The notes: generated by a model not told the origin, from the sequence alone. A DNA stretch of 64,000 nt from an uncultured Lachnospiraceae bacterium (GCA_910577785.1 CAJTNT010000018.1:1-64000), one strand, 5' to 3'. Numbered from the stretch's first letter, positions 34,901 through 43,550 are shown. A program made the numbers and translations.

Positions 34901-35382
34901 AATTTCGTACCCAGCACAGGCATGTGATTGACTTTACATTTCCCATAGCGGTATTCTTTGTGTTTGCAGCCTCTTCCCTTGCTGTCCTCATGCTTGCCGC
35001 CAATATTTACAGCAGCCAGACCGCGGAGGCCAATAATAACTATATGGCGCGTACGTCCCTGTCTTATGTCAATGAGAAAATCCGCCAGAATGACGAAAGG
35101 GGCGGCATTTCTATCCAGAGCCTGGAAGGGCAGGACTGCCTGGTGCTGGAGAACCAGGTTGCGGGCGTTTCCTATCTCACCTATATTTACCAGCATGAAG
35201 GAAAGTTGAAGGAGCTGTTCCTCCGCGAAGGGGTGGATGCCCGCCTCCGGGATGGGCAGGAGATTATGGAGGTGCAGAAGTTTTCTGTTGAGGGGATTGG
35301 CGAAGGCCTGTTCCGCCTGACTTCCATCGACCTGGACGGGAATGAGACCAGCCTGATTGCGTCAGAAAGGAGTGTCTCATGA
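34897..35382 (+). CDS. DUF4860-like pilus-operon membrane protein
   Basis: 161 residues: an N-terminal helix (about 12-36, DFTFPIAVFFVFAASSLAVLML) and a beta-rich extracytoplasmic domain with YLTYIYQHEGKLKELF. It matches what I know of DUF4860, found in Lachnospiraceae pilus-like operons; precise role unknown. It overlaps its neighbours by four bases at both ends, indicating translational coupling. Confidence 0.65.
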   Translation: MKFRTQHRHVIDFTFPIAVFFVFAASSLAVLMLAANIYSSQTAEANNNYMARTSLSYVNEKIRQNDERGGISIQSLEGQDCLVLENQVAGVSYLTYIYQHEGKLKELFLREGVDARLRDGQEIMEVQKFSVEGIGEGLFRLTSIDLDGNETSLIASERSVS

Positions 35383-35840
35383 ATCGTTCGTCAAATAGCC
35401 ATGCAAGTTTATTTTTAATGGAGATGATGATTGCCATTATGCTTTTTTCCTTGGCAAGCGCCGTGTGCCTGCGCATGTTTGCCGCCTGCCACCAGATTGG
35501 CGAGGAGACCAGGGATTTGAATATGGCGGTCTATCAGGCGGGGAATGCCGCGGAACTGCTGCGCCATTCTCTGAAATCAAAAGAGGGGGCACAGGATGCT
35601 TTCCCAGGCTGCATCCAGGCAGAATACCCGCAGGCCGTGATGGAAGGAGCAGCGCTTATGGTCTATTATGATGCGGGATGGAAGCCATGCCAGGAGCCAG
35701 GGAGCGCCCACTGCATGGAGATTGTGCAGTCACAGGAAGAGGGGCTTGCCCTCTATGAGATCCAGATCCGAAATATGGATGGCCAGGAAGGGGAGATTTA
35801 TTCCCTGCCTTTGAAATTACACCAGCCGCAACGGCCATAA
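35379..35840 (+). CDS. Prepilin-like protein
   Basis: 153 residues with a type III-like signal: a short polar N-terminus, then ASLFLMEMMIAIMLFSLASAV, where Glu occupies the fifth position after a putative Ala-Ser cleavage point. Canonical prepilins have Gly at -1 and Phe at +1, so processing here is uncertain. The globular part has two cysteines near 110-120. The start overlaps the previous stop by four bases. Confidence 0.65.
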   Translation: MNRSSNSHASLFLMEMMIAIMLFSLASAVCLRMFAACHQIGEETRDLNMAVYQAGNAAELLRHSLKSKEGAQDAFPGCIQAEYPQAVMEGAALMVYYDAGWKPCQEPGSAHCMEIVQSQEEGLALYEIQIRNMDGQEGEIYSLPLKLHQPQRP

Positions 35841-35858
35841 TGCAAGGAGTCTGTTTTT

Positions 35859-36350
35859 ATGAAGAAAAAGAGTTTTCCTATTACCAATATTGGCACAATA
35901 TCACTGATGATGATTTTTATCGTCCTCTGTATGGTGACCTTTGCCGCCCTGTCCCTGTCCTCGGCGGTCAGCGATTCCCGTTCCGGGCAGAAAATGTCCC
36001 AGCATACAGAAGAGTACTATGCCGCATCCAACCAGGCGGAGGAAATCCTGGCGCAGATGGATGGCGTTTTTTCAAGCGCTTATGGCAAAGCCCAGGAAAA
36101 AGAAGGGTATTATAAGCTGGTATCCGAAGGGCTGCCAGATACGGTTACCGCCCAGGAGCAGGAAGGGCAGCTTGAGGTGAGTTACCAGGTAGATATCAAT
36201 GATTCCCAGGCAATCAGGGTACAGCTTGCTGTATTGCCTCCGCAGGAGGTTCGGCAAGGGGAGAGCCAGGGATTTTATAAAATCCTTTCCTGGCAGGAGA
36301 TCCAGACCGTAGACTGGGAAGGGGATAACAGCATTCAATTAATACAGTAG
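35859..36350 (+). CDS. Pilus-operon membrane protein, pilin-like
   Basis: 163 residues, with a hydrophobic helix at about 13-36 (TISLMMIFIVLCMVTFAALSL) after a basic N-terminus, and a soluble domain starting with a helical SQHTEEYYAASNQAEEILAQM. It resembles PilX/minor-pilin-like proteins in layout. No recognisable catalytic motif. CAAGGAG precedes the ATG. Confidence 0.6.
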   Translation: MKKKSFPITNIGTISLMMIFIVLCMVTFAALSLSSAVSDSRSGQKMSQHTEEYYAASNQAEEILAQMDGVFSSAYGKAQEKEGYYKLVSEGLPDTVTAQEQEGQLEVSYQVDINDSQAIRVQLAVLPPQEVRQGESQGFYKILSWQEIQTVDWEGDNSIQLIQ

Positions 36351-36370
36351 TACAAGGAGGGACTATAAAT

Positions 36371-37435
36371 ATGGAGTTAAGTGCATTGGAATTACTGAAG
36401 GAAGCTGTTCAGTCAGGGGCGTCCGATCTGTTTATCGTCACCGGCCTCCCTGCGTCTGTCCGCTTAAATGGGAAGATTGAGCAGATTGGCAGCGACGCTT
36501 TGAAGCCGGCAGATACGGATGGGCTGCTCACCCAGATTTATGAGCTGGCTAACCATAGGAATATGGACGGGCTGCACCTGTCGGGGGATGACGATTTTTC
36601 CTTTGCGGTGCCAGGGCTGTCCCGGTTCCGTGCCAGCGCTTACAAGCAGCGCAATACCCTTTCGATTGTCATCCGTGTAATCACCTTTGAGCTGCCCGAT
36701 CCGGCGCAGCTTGGCATCCCGGACAAGATTATTGAGTTTGCCAAATTCCCCAAGGGGATGGTGCTGATTACAGGGTCGGCCGGAAGCGGCAAATCAACGT
36801 CGCTGGCCTGCATTATTGATTATATCAACCAACATTATAATAAGCATATCATTACGCTGGAGGATCCGCTGGAATTCCTGCACCGCCACAGCAAGAGCAT
36901 CGTCAGCCAGCGTGAGATCAATGTGGATACCGAGAGCTATGTGACGGCTCTGCGGGCGGCCTTACGCCAGAGCCCAGATGTAATCTTGTTAGGAGAAATG
37001 CGTGATTATGAGACGATACAGGTGGCGATGACAGCCGCTGAGACCGGGCATCTGCTCTTTTCCACGCTGCATACCGTGGGGGCGGCCAATACGATTGACC
37101 GTATTATAGACGTGTTTCCGCCCAACCAGCAGAGCCAGATTGCGGTGCAGCTATCAATGGTGCTGCAGGCCGTTGTTTCCCAGCAGCTGGTGCCTTCCGT
37201 AGATGGGAGGATGGTGCCGGCCTTTGAGATTATGACCGTAACGCCGGCAATCCGCAATATGATCCGCGAAAACAAGATTCCTCAGTTAGAGGGGGTGCTG
37301 TATTCTTCCGCCAATGCAGATATGGTGTCCATGGACATGAGCCTTCTGAACCTCTGTCAAGGCGGGAAGATTACCAAGGATACGGCGCTGGAATTTGCCA
37401 CAAACCCAGAGATGCTCAAGAAGCGGCTGCGGTAA
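36371..37435 (+). CDS. PilT-like type IV pilus ATPase
   Basis: A 354-residue hexameric secretion ATPase. Walker A GSAGSGKST (about 136-144), Asp box TLEDPLEFLH (162-171), Walker B VILLGEMRDYET (204-215) and His box GHLLFSTLHT (226-235) are present. The length, the missing N1 domain and the missing zinc-binding CxxC motif place it with PilT/retraction-type ATPases, not PilB. No PilB is in the operon, so this protein may be the only motor here. AAGGAGGG precedes the ATG. Confidence 0.9.
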   Translation: MELSALELLKEAVQSGASDLFIVTGLPASVRLNGKIEQIGSDALKPADTDGLLTQIYELANHRNMDGLHLSGDDDFSFAVPGLSRFRASAYKQRNTLSIVIRVITFELPDPAQLGIPDKIIEFAKFPKGMVLITGSAGSGKSTSLACIIDYINQHYNKHIITLEDPLEFLHRHSKSIVSQREINVDTESYVTALRAALRQSPDVILLGEMRDYETIQVAMTAAETGHLLFSTLHTVGAANTIDRIIDVFPPNQQSQIAVQLSMVLQAVVSQQLVPSVDGRMVPAFEIMTVTPAIRNMIRENKIPQLEGVLYSSANADMVSMDMSLLNLCQGGKITKDTALEFATNPEMLKKRLR

Positions 37436-37514
37436 GGATGGGAATGTGGATGTGTGGTAGGAATGCAGATGTGAACAGCAGACGTGTAAAGGAATATAAA
37501 AGAAAGGTGCTGGC

Positions 37515-37778
37515 ATGGGAAAATCAGAAGAAATGCGTATGACATATTCTGGGGTAGTCCCCCAGAAGGGAGGGGGAAGGATTGTCCATGTGGTATTTGA
37601 ACGAGGGAAGGATATTGCGGAAGGGGTTGTGCCGCCAGGAAGGATTGAGAAATCCTCCGGGTTTACGGAGGAGGAAGTGGCACAGCTGAAAATTTACCTG
37701 AAGCAGCAGGAGGCGGAAATATTGGCGAAGGCGAAAGAAGTGCATCCGCTGCGGAACTGGCTGGGGAGCCGCCTGTAA
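37515..37778 (+). CDS. Small hypothetical protein
   Basis: 87 residues, charged and soluble. It begins MGKSEEMRMTYSGVVPQKGG, has a beta-like N-terminal half (RIVHVVFERG) and a predicted helix (EEEVAQLKIYLKQQEAEILAKAKE). AAAGGTG precedes the ATG by a normal distance. It is 79 bases after the PilT gene, probably at the end of that operon. Unrecognised. Confidence 0.55.
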   Translation: MGKSEEMRMTYSGVVPQKGGGRIVHVVFERGKDIAEGVVPPGRIEKSSGFTEEEVAQLKIYLKQQEAEILAKAKEVHPLRNWLGSRL

Positions 37779-37787
37779 CAGCAATGA

Positions 37788-37827
37788 GGGGCGATATGGT
37801 AAAGGTTTGCCGCGCAAAAATCGCCCC
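37788..37827. repeat. Palindromic repeat, copy 2 of the GGGGCGAT element
   Basis: A 40-base hairpin bounded by GGGGCGAT and ATCGCCCC. Its reverse complement shares the first 22 bases (core GGCGATTTTTGCGCGGCAAA) with the element at 43337-43375, so the same element sits in opposite orientation here. It could act as terminator of the pilus operon. The rest of the 37828-37985 gap is AT-rich and without a gene. Confidence 0.65.
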
Positions 37828-37985
37828 TTGTTCCAACAGCATGTTCTTGTGGATTTCTGTCTGTATCTTCTGGTTTTCTTTCAATGGATGTGGTATTCAT
37901 TGTCTGTTTTGATGATCCATAAAAAGGCATGTCATTGACAAATCTATGGAATTTCAGCAAGGGTTCATAAAATTTTCACACAATT

Positions 37986-38028
37986 TTAGCACTCGCCTCT
38001 TGACAGTGCTAACAGCCTGTGTTATTGT
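37986..38028 (+). promoter_or_regulatory. CIRCE operator overlapping clpB promoter
   Basis: TTAGCACTC, nine bases, CAGTGCTAA: the HrcA-binding CIRCE repeat with one change (C for G at the start of the right arm). The change creates a perfect -35 TTGACA (38000-38005); 17 bases on is TATTGT (38023-38028). HrcA binding would block RNA polymerase directly until heat or misfolding inactivates HrcA. The same 45-base block occurs before the Hsp20 gene. Confidence 0.92.
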
Positions 38029-38155
38029 TATATGCGAAGTAGAACAATACTAGGAATCTAAATGATGATTCACAGGTATACAGGAATTTTAATTCGGTAA
38101 CTTTATATAGTAACAAAGGTTAGACGAGCATCAGCCAAGGGAAGGAGGCACCTTT

Positions 38156-40789
38156 ATGAATATTCAGAAATTTACGCAGAAATCAATCGAAGCCGTCAAT
38201 GGCTGTGAAAAACTTGCCTATGAATATGGCAACCAGGAGATTGAGCAGGAGCATCTGCTGGTTTCCCTCCTACTGCAGGAGGATGGCCTGATCCCAAAGT
38301 TAATTGAGAAGATGGATATTGACAAAGCCCATTTTATCCAAAATGCCCAGGATCATCTGGCCAAACGGGTGAAGGTTTCCGGCGGCCAGGTTTACATGGG
38401 CCAGTATCTGAATAAGGCGCTGGTCAGCGCCGAGGACGAGGCGAAGAAGATGGGTGACGAATATGTATCAGTAGAGCATTTGTTCTTAACCCTGTTAAAA
38501 TACCCCAACCAGGCGCTGAAGGAAATTTTCCGCGAATACGGCGTTACCAGGGAACGTTTCCTGCAGGCGCTTGCGACCGTCCGCGGCAACCAGAAGGTCG
38601 TGTCAGATAATCCGGAAGCCACTTATGACACGCTGGAGAAATATGGTTATGACATGGTGGGGCGCGCCCGTGAGCAGAAGATGGATCCCGTGATTGGCCG
38701 CGATGGCGAGATACGCAATGTCGTGCGTATCCTTTCGCGCAAGACCAAGAACAACCCAGTCCTGATTGGCGAGCCGGGCGTAGGCAAGACCGCTGTGGTG
38801 GAAGGGCTGGCGCAGCGGATTGTCCGCGGCGATGTGCCGGAGGGCTTGAAGGATAAGCGGCTGTTTGCGCTTGATATGGGCGCGCTGGTAGCGGGCGCCA
38901 AATACCGCGGGGAATTTGAAGAACGCCTGAAGGCAGTGTTGGATGAAATCAAGCACAGCGATGGCCAGATTATCCTCTTTATTGACGAGCTGCACACCAT
39001 TGTCGGCGCTGGCAAGACAGATGGGGCGATGGATGCAGGTCAACTGCTCAAGCCTATGCTGGCACGGGGCGAGCTGCACTGCATTGGCGCCACTACTTTA
39101 GATGAATACCGCGAGTACATTGAGAAGGATGCGGCCTTGGAGCGCAGGTTCCAGCCCGTTATGGTGGAAGAGCCTACCGTAGAAGACACCATCTCCATCC
39201 TCCGCGGCTTGAAGGATCGTTATGAAGTATTCCATGGCGTAAAGATTACCGATGCCGCGCTGGTGTCTGCCGCCGTGCTTTCCAACCGCTATATCAGCGA
39301 CCGTTTCCTGCCGGATAAGGCCATTGACCTGGTGGACGAGGCCTGTGCCTTAATCAAGACAGAGCTGGATTCGCTGCCCACCGAACTGGATGAGCTGCAG
39401 CGCAAGGTCATGCAGATGGAAATTGAGGAGGCCGCGCTCAAAAAAGAGGAGGATCGCCTCAGCCGGGATCGCCTGGAAGCATTGCAGAAGGAACTGGCAG
39501 AATTGAAAAATGAATTCCAGTCGCGCAAGGCGCAGTGGGATAATGAGAAAAAATCAGTGGAGCGGGTGCAGAGGCTGCGGGAAGAGTTGGAGGCCATACA
39601 TGGGGAAATCGCTAAAGCCCAGCAGAACTATGATCTGGAAAAAGCAGCTGAGCTTCAGTATGGCAAGAAGCCAGAGCTGCAGCGCCAGCTGGAAATGGAA
39701 GAAGAGCAGGTAAAGAACAAGGAACTTCGTCTGGTGCATGAGAATGTCAGCGATGAGGAAATTGCCAAAATTATCTCCCGCTGGACGGGCATCCCGGTGG
39801 CCAAGCTTACAGAGAGTGAGCGTAATAAGACCCTCCATCTGGATGAAGAGCTCCACAGGCGTGTCATTGGGCAGGAGGAAGGCGTGACCAAGGTTACGGA
39901 GGCGATTATCCGCTCCAAAGCCGGCATCAAGGATCCCAGTAAGCCGATTGGTTCCTTCCTTTTCCTCGGCCCCACGGGCGTGGGCAAGACTGAGCTGGCC
40001 AAAGCGCTGGCTGCCAGCCTTTTTGACGATGAGAATAATATGGTACGCCTTGACATGAGCGAGTATATGGAGAAATATTCCGTATCCCGCCTGATTGGGG
40101 CGCCTCCCGGATATGTAGGCTATGAGGAAGGCGGCCAGCTGACGGAGGCAGTCCGCCGGAAGCCGTATTCGGTCGTGCTTTTTGACGAAGTGGAAAAAGC
40201 CCATCCGGACGTATTTAACGTATTGCTGCAGGTGCTGGACGATGGCCGCATCACGGATTCCCAGGGGCGCACGGTAGATTTCAAAAATACGATATTGATT
40301 ATGACCTCGAACCTGGGCTCATCCTACCTTCTGGAGGGCATTGGCGAAAATGGGGAAATCAAGCCGCAATGCGAGGAGGCCGTGATGGCTGAGCTGCGCG
40401 GGAATTTCCGTCCGGAGTTTTTGAACCGTCTGGATGAGACGATCCTCTTTAAGCCGCTGACGCGGGAGGATATTGGGAATATTATCCATCTGCTGCTGGC
40501 AGACCTGAACAGGCGCTTGGCAGACCGTGAGATATCCATAGAACTTGCCCCAGAAGCACAGGATTTTATCGTGGAGCATGGGTATGACCCGGTCTATGGC
40601 GCAAGACCCTTAAAGCGTTATCTGCAGAAGACCGTAGAGACGCTGGCCGCCAAGCTGATTTTGGCAGGGCAGGTAAGGGCAGGAGACGTTATTGTCATAG
40701 AAGCAGGGCAGGAAGCCCTGGAGGCTAGTGTGTATGAACAAGTATCAGTTAACTCGGAGCAGTCGGAAAAGTCTCTCCATTTGCATTGA
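38156..40789 (+). CDS. clpB: ATP-dependent disaggregase ClpB
   Basis: An 877-residue AAA+ chaperone that pulls proteins out of aggregates with DnaK. The N-terminal double Clp repeat (1-145) is followed by the first ATPase domain (Walker A GEPGVGKT at about 205-212), the coiled-coil middle domain typical of ClpB (about 400-530, rich in Glu/Lys/Leu heptads) and the second ATPase domain (GPTGVGKT at about 605-612; sensor and C-terminal GARPLKRY). It lacks the zinc motif of ClpC/ClpX. AAGGGAAGGAGG precedes the ATG. Controlled by CIRCE/HrcA. Confidence 0.96.
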   Translation: MNIQKFTQKSIEAVNGCEKLAYEYGNQEIEQEHLLVSLLLQEDGLIPKLIEKMDIDKAHFIQNAQDHLAKRVKVSGGQVYMGQYLNKALVSAEDEAKKMGDEYVSVEHLFLTLLKYPNQALKEIFREYGVTRERFLQALATVRGNQKVVSDNPEATYDTLEKYGYDMVGRAREQKMDPVIGRDGEIRNVVRILSRKTKNNPVLIGEPGVGKTAVVEGLAQRIVRGDVPEGLKDKRLFALDMGALVAGAKYRGEFEERLKAVLDEIKHSDGQIILFIDELHTIVGAGKTDGAMDAGQLLKPMLARGELHCIGATTLDEYREYIEKDAALERRFQPVMVEEPTVEDTISILRGLKDRYEVFHGVKITDAALVSAAVLSNRYISDRFLPDKAIDLVDEACALIKTELDSLPTELDELQRKVMQMEIEEAALKKEEDRLSRDRLEALQKELAELKNEFQSRKAQWDNEKKSVERVQRLREELEAIHGEIAKAQQNYDLEKAAELQYGKKPELQRQLEMEEEQVKNKELRLVHENVSDEEIAKIISRWTGIPVAKLTESERNKTLHLDEELHRRVIGQEEGVTKVTEAIIRSKAGIKDPSKPIGSFLFLGPTGVGKTELAKALAASLFDDENNMVRLDMSEYMEKYSVSRLIGAPPGYVGYEEGGQLTEAVRRKPYSVVLFDEVEKAHPDVFNVLLQVLDDGRITDSQGRTVDFKNTILIMTSNLGSSYLLEGIGENGEIKPQCEEAVMAELRGNFRPEFLNRLDETILFKPLTREDIGNIIHLLLADLNRRLADREISIELAPEAQDFIVEHGYDPVYGARPLKRYLQKTVETLAAKLILAGQVRAGDVIVIEAGQEALEASVYEQVSVNSEQSEKSLHLH

Positions 40790-41546
40790 GCGGGACGGCA
40801 CAGTCCGGGTAAAAGCGCCCACTTGGCTGCCAAAGAGCCAGATTGACCAGTTTGTGCAGAAAAAATCAGCATGGATAGAGCAGAAACGCACAGAAGTCAG
40901 GGCATTGGAACAGAGGAGAATATCCCATACCTTCCAAGAGGGCGATCGATTTGCATTTTTGGGGCAGGAGTATCGTCTGCAGATTCGGCAGCTGCTTTCC
41001 CAGAAGGAAGATTCCAGGATGGAAATTGCTTTAGAGAGCGTTATCTGGGAAAGCCCTGCCCAAGAGGGAAGCGCCTTAGGCAGCTTTGCTCCAGAGAGAG
41101 CCATTCTAAGGAAGAATGAAAAGATTTTATCTGTTACCTTGCCTTCCGCTAACGCTTCGGAAGTGAAGGCTCAGCTGGAGCGATGGTATCTCCTCCAGGC
41201 CAAGAAAATATTTCCGGAGCGTGTCGCAGTATTTTATCCTATGGTAGCAAAATTGGCCAGCGCGGCTGCCCCAAATGGAATCGGGGCGGTGAACCGCATT
41301 ACCATCCGTAGCCAGAAGACCAGGTGGGGAAGCTGCAGCAGCAAGGGAAACCTGAATTTCAACTGGCGTCTTTTAATGGCGCCTTTGGATATCTTAGATT
41401 ATGTGGTAGTCCATGAATTGTGCCATTTGGCTTACCTAAACCATTCTCCCCAATTCTGGCAGCTGGTAGGGGACATATTGCCGGATTATTCCCAGTGCCG
41501 AAGGTGGCTCAGGGAAAATGGAATGCTCCTGCAGTGGGAGGAATGA
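40734..41546 (+). CDS. YgjP-like (DUF45) metallopeptidase
   Basis: A 270-residue zinc metallopeptidase-like protein. The catalytic HELCH (His227, Glu228, His231) with the downstream His in NHSPQFW is the SprT/YgjP HExxH motif; the KTRWGSCSSKGNLNFNWRL segment is the DUF45 signature. It starts inside the last 56 bases of clpB, so it is co-transcribed and translationally coupled to a heat-shock gene, which suggests a role in protein quality control. GGAGG lies ten bases before the ATG. Confidence 0.87.
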   Translation: MNKYQLTRSSRKSLSICIERDGTVRVKAPTWLPKSQIDQFVQKKSAWIEQKRTEVRALEQRRISHTFQEGDRFAFLGQEYRLQIRQLLSQKEDSRMEIALESVIWESPAQEGSALGSFAPERAILRKNEKILSVTLPSANASEVKAQLERWYLLQAKKIFPERVAVFYPMVAKLASAAAPNGIGAVNRITIRSQKTRWGSCSSKGNLNFNWRLLMAPLDILDYVVVHELCHLAYLNHSPQFWQLVGDILPDYSQCRRWLRENGMLLQWEE

Positions 41547-41603
41547 AAGAGGGCTATTCGGCAGGCAACTACGGCTCAGGATATCCCGAAAGGAGAGTAG
41601 GAA

Positions 41604-42626
41604 ATGGAGAATATATGGGAGGAAGGACACAAAAAAGAGGTGAAGCATAAAAGAGAGGAAGGATACAAAAGAGAGGAAGGACACAAAAGAGTGGAAAGGC
41701 ATAAAAGAGAGGAAGGACACAAAAGAGAGGAAGGGCACAAAAGAGAGGAAGGATACGAAACAGAGAGAGGGAACAAAATAGAAGCGGGACACAATATAGA
41801 GGCAGAATATCCGTTACAGAGAAAATTAGAAGCTTTACGGCAGAGCCTTGCCAGCCTGGGCAGTGTGGCTATTGCCTTTTCTGGCGGCGTAGACTCCACT
41901 TTTTTGCTGAAAGCTGCCCAGGAAGTGTTGGGGCAGAAGGCAATTGCCATTACAGCGGAATCCCAGTCCTTCCCCCAAAGGGAGACGTCAGAGTCGAAAG
42001 CATTCTGCCAGCAGCAGGGAATCCGACAGATTATCTTCTTCCATCATGAACTGGAGGTGGAGGGCTTCCGCAAAAATCCGCCCAATCGGTGCTACCTCTG
42101 CAAAAAATCTTTTTTAAGCGAAATAAAGGGACTTGCCGCTGAGCAGGGAATTCCTTATGTGGCGGAGGGATCAAACCTAGATGATGAAGGGGATTACAGG
42201 CCTGGGATGCAGGCCGTTGCGGAGTTAGGGATCCGCAGCCCCTTGCGTGAGGCTGGCCTGACCAAACAGGAAATCCGCCTGCTGTCCAGACAGATGGGCC
42301 TGCCGACCTGGAAGAAGCCTTCCTTTGCCTGCCTAGCATCCAGGTTTGCCTATGGCGAGGAAATCACAGGCGAAAAACTTGCGATGGTAGAGCGTGCAGA
42401 AGAGCTTCTGTTAGGGATGGGATTTTCCCAGGTAAGGGTGCGGGTGCATGGGACAATGGCAAGGATTGAGCTTCTGCCAGAAGATTTCCCAAGATTAATA
42501 CAGCAAGAGAACCGGCGCTCGGTGATAAATAAGCTGAAATCTTATGGCTTTTCTTATATCGCAATGGATCTGGCAGGATATCGGACAGGAAGCATGAATG
42601 AAGCGCTGGATCTGCCAGCCCAGTAA
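41604..42626 (+). CDS. larE: LarE-type PP-loop sulfur transferase with tandem-repeat N-terminus
   Basis: 340 residues. LarE adenylates pyridinium dicarboxylate mononucleotide carboxylates and inserts sulfur to make the nickel-pincer cofactor of lactate racemase. The PP-loop is SGGVDST (93-99). Three cysteines in the catalytic region, Cys163 and Cys166 (CYLC) plus Cys243, fit LarE forms with a Fe-S cluster rather than the single sacrificial Cys form. Residues 8-62 are an extra tail of tandem six-residue repeats, (GHK/GYK)REE, absent from known LarE. GGAGAGTAGG precedes the ATG, and no later in-frame Met lies before the PP-loop. larA, larB and larC are not in the window. Confidence 0.85.
   Translation: MENIWEEGHKKEVKHKREEGYKREEGHKRVERHKREEGHKREEGHKREEGYETERGNKIEAGHNIEAEYPLQRKLEALRQSLASLGSVAIAFSGGVDSTFLLKAAQEVLGQKAIAITAESQSFPQRETSESKAFCQQQGIRQIIFFHHELEVEGFRKNPPNRCYLCKKSFLSEIKGLAAEQGIPYVAEGSNLDDEGDYRPGMQAVAELGIRSPLREAGLTKQEIRLLSRQMGLPTWKKPSFACLASRFAYGEEITGEKLAMVERAEELLLGMGFSQVRVRVHGTMARIELLPEDFPRLIQQENRRSVINKLKSYGFSYIAMDLAGYRTGSMNEALDLPAQ
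41619..41760 (+). repeat. 18-bp coding tandem repeat in larE
   Basis: About eight degenerate copies of an 18-base unit close to AAAAGAGAGGAAGGACAC, kept in frame to give GHKREE-type hexapeptides. Copies differ by few bases, mostly C/T, suggesting recent expansion by slippage. Confidence 0.85.
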
Positions 42627-42642
42627 ATAGGCATAGATAGAA

Positions 42643-42688
42643 AAAAGGATTCTCTGTCCCGGTCGGCGCCTGGGCAAAGAATCCTTTT
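42643..42688. terminator. Bidirectional terminator
   Basis: AAAAGGATTCT (42643-42653) and AGAATCCTTTT (42678-42688) form an 11-bp stem with A-run and T-run flanks, usable from both strands. It lies between larE and the leftward HPr-like gene, which ends at 42781. Confidence 0.75.
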
Positions 42689-42780
42689 CGAATAGGTAAT
42701 GTATAGCATTCCCGTATGGAAAATCTTGGTAATACAACGAAATATGATATCGGATTCATAAAAGTACGGAATCGTTACAA

Positions 42781-43008
42781 TTAAATCAAGAACGGCATTA
42801 TTTTTTCCTTAATCCCGTCTTCATGGGAATCATATTTCAGCTGTAACGGTCCGGAAAAATCCAGCGCCATCACTCCGAGGATGGATTTTGCATCAACAAT
42901 TTTCTGCCCGGAACCCAAATCAAAATTGGCGTCAATTTTATCAATGATACTTACAAATTCTCGGATCTGCTCCACATCATTAAATTTTACGTTAACTTGC
43001 TGCATCAT
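42781..43008 (-). CDS. HPr-like protein lacking the phosphorylatable histidine
   Basis: A 75-residue HPr-fold protein. The second half keeps the HPr helix VDAKSILGVMALDF, with Ser42 at the place of regulatory Ser46. The region of His15 reads VEQIREFVSI, with no GIHARPA motif, so it cannot take part in sugar phosphorylation. This combination is like Crh of Bacillus, which works only in catabolite repression after HPr-kinase phosphorylation; the relation is by analogy. AAGGAGGAGC precedes the start on the minus strand. Confidence 0.75.
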   Translation of the reverse strand: MMQQVNVKFNDVEQIREFVSIIDKIDANFDLGSGQKIVDAKSILGVMALDFSGPLQLKYDSHEDGIKEKIMPFLI

Positions 43009-43550
43009 ATGCTCCTCCTTATCATGATTTTGTTGGCTATTCCGCCTAAAACGATACAGTGTAAACAGCTTGTGTTACCGTTTTCACTTTCATATCATAA
43101 TACACGGAAAAATGCAATTTGTATATTGACAGAATTAACAATTTTTTTTGAAATATTTGGAATTTTTTGGAGAAATTCATCCTATTTGACCGGGATGTCA
43201 TGGTGGTTTGCTTCTGTATGAAAAGGCTTTCACAATGGTGGCAAGATAAGCCATGAATAGTAACTAATTTAGTTACTATTCATGGCTCAGGAATGCGCTG
43301 TACTGCGCATTCCGTGAGAACATGATTCAGGAGTGAGGGGCGATTTTTGCGCGGCAAAACTTTAAATATCGCCCCGAATCGTTACTATGAGCGGCCCCTA
43401 GGCCGTGAATAGTAACCTAATTTACAGATGTCAAAAAACGAATGTTCCTGAACGCTTGAAGGTAAGCGGCGAATATGATATGATGATGATAAAGAAAAAG
43501 AGCTGTCACAGAATGTAAGGCGATGGCAGCCTTTGATTCAGGAGGATTCT
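43009..43550. repeat. Intergenic region with a cluster of four palindromic elements
   Basis: No gene supported. Between 43249 and 43416 lie: a 39-bp near-perfect palindrome (43249-43287, AGCCATGAATAGTAACT arms); GGAATGCGC/GCGCATTCC (43290-43313); the GGGGCGAT...ATCGCCCC element (43337-43375) with outer GATTC/GAATC; and GTTACTAT...ATAGTAAC around CGGCC/GGCCG (43381-43416). The first and last share the GTTACTATTCAYGGCY motif with 10153-10223. CAGGAGGA for the next gene is at 43540-43547. Confidence 0.7.

Noticed and set aside
41619..41760. CRISPR-like or intergenic tandem repeat
   Set aside because: The 18-bp units are contiguous, in frame and inside larE, so they are a coding repeat.
42997..43221. 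74-residue hydrophobic frame on the plus strand
   Set aside because: Starts inside the opposite gene's ribosome binding site region and has no start signal; AT-rich hydrophobic reading is expected by chance.
43249..43416. CRISPR array
   Set aside because: The palindromes differ from each other and are not separated by equal-length spacers. No regularly spaced repeats were found anywhere in the window.
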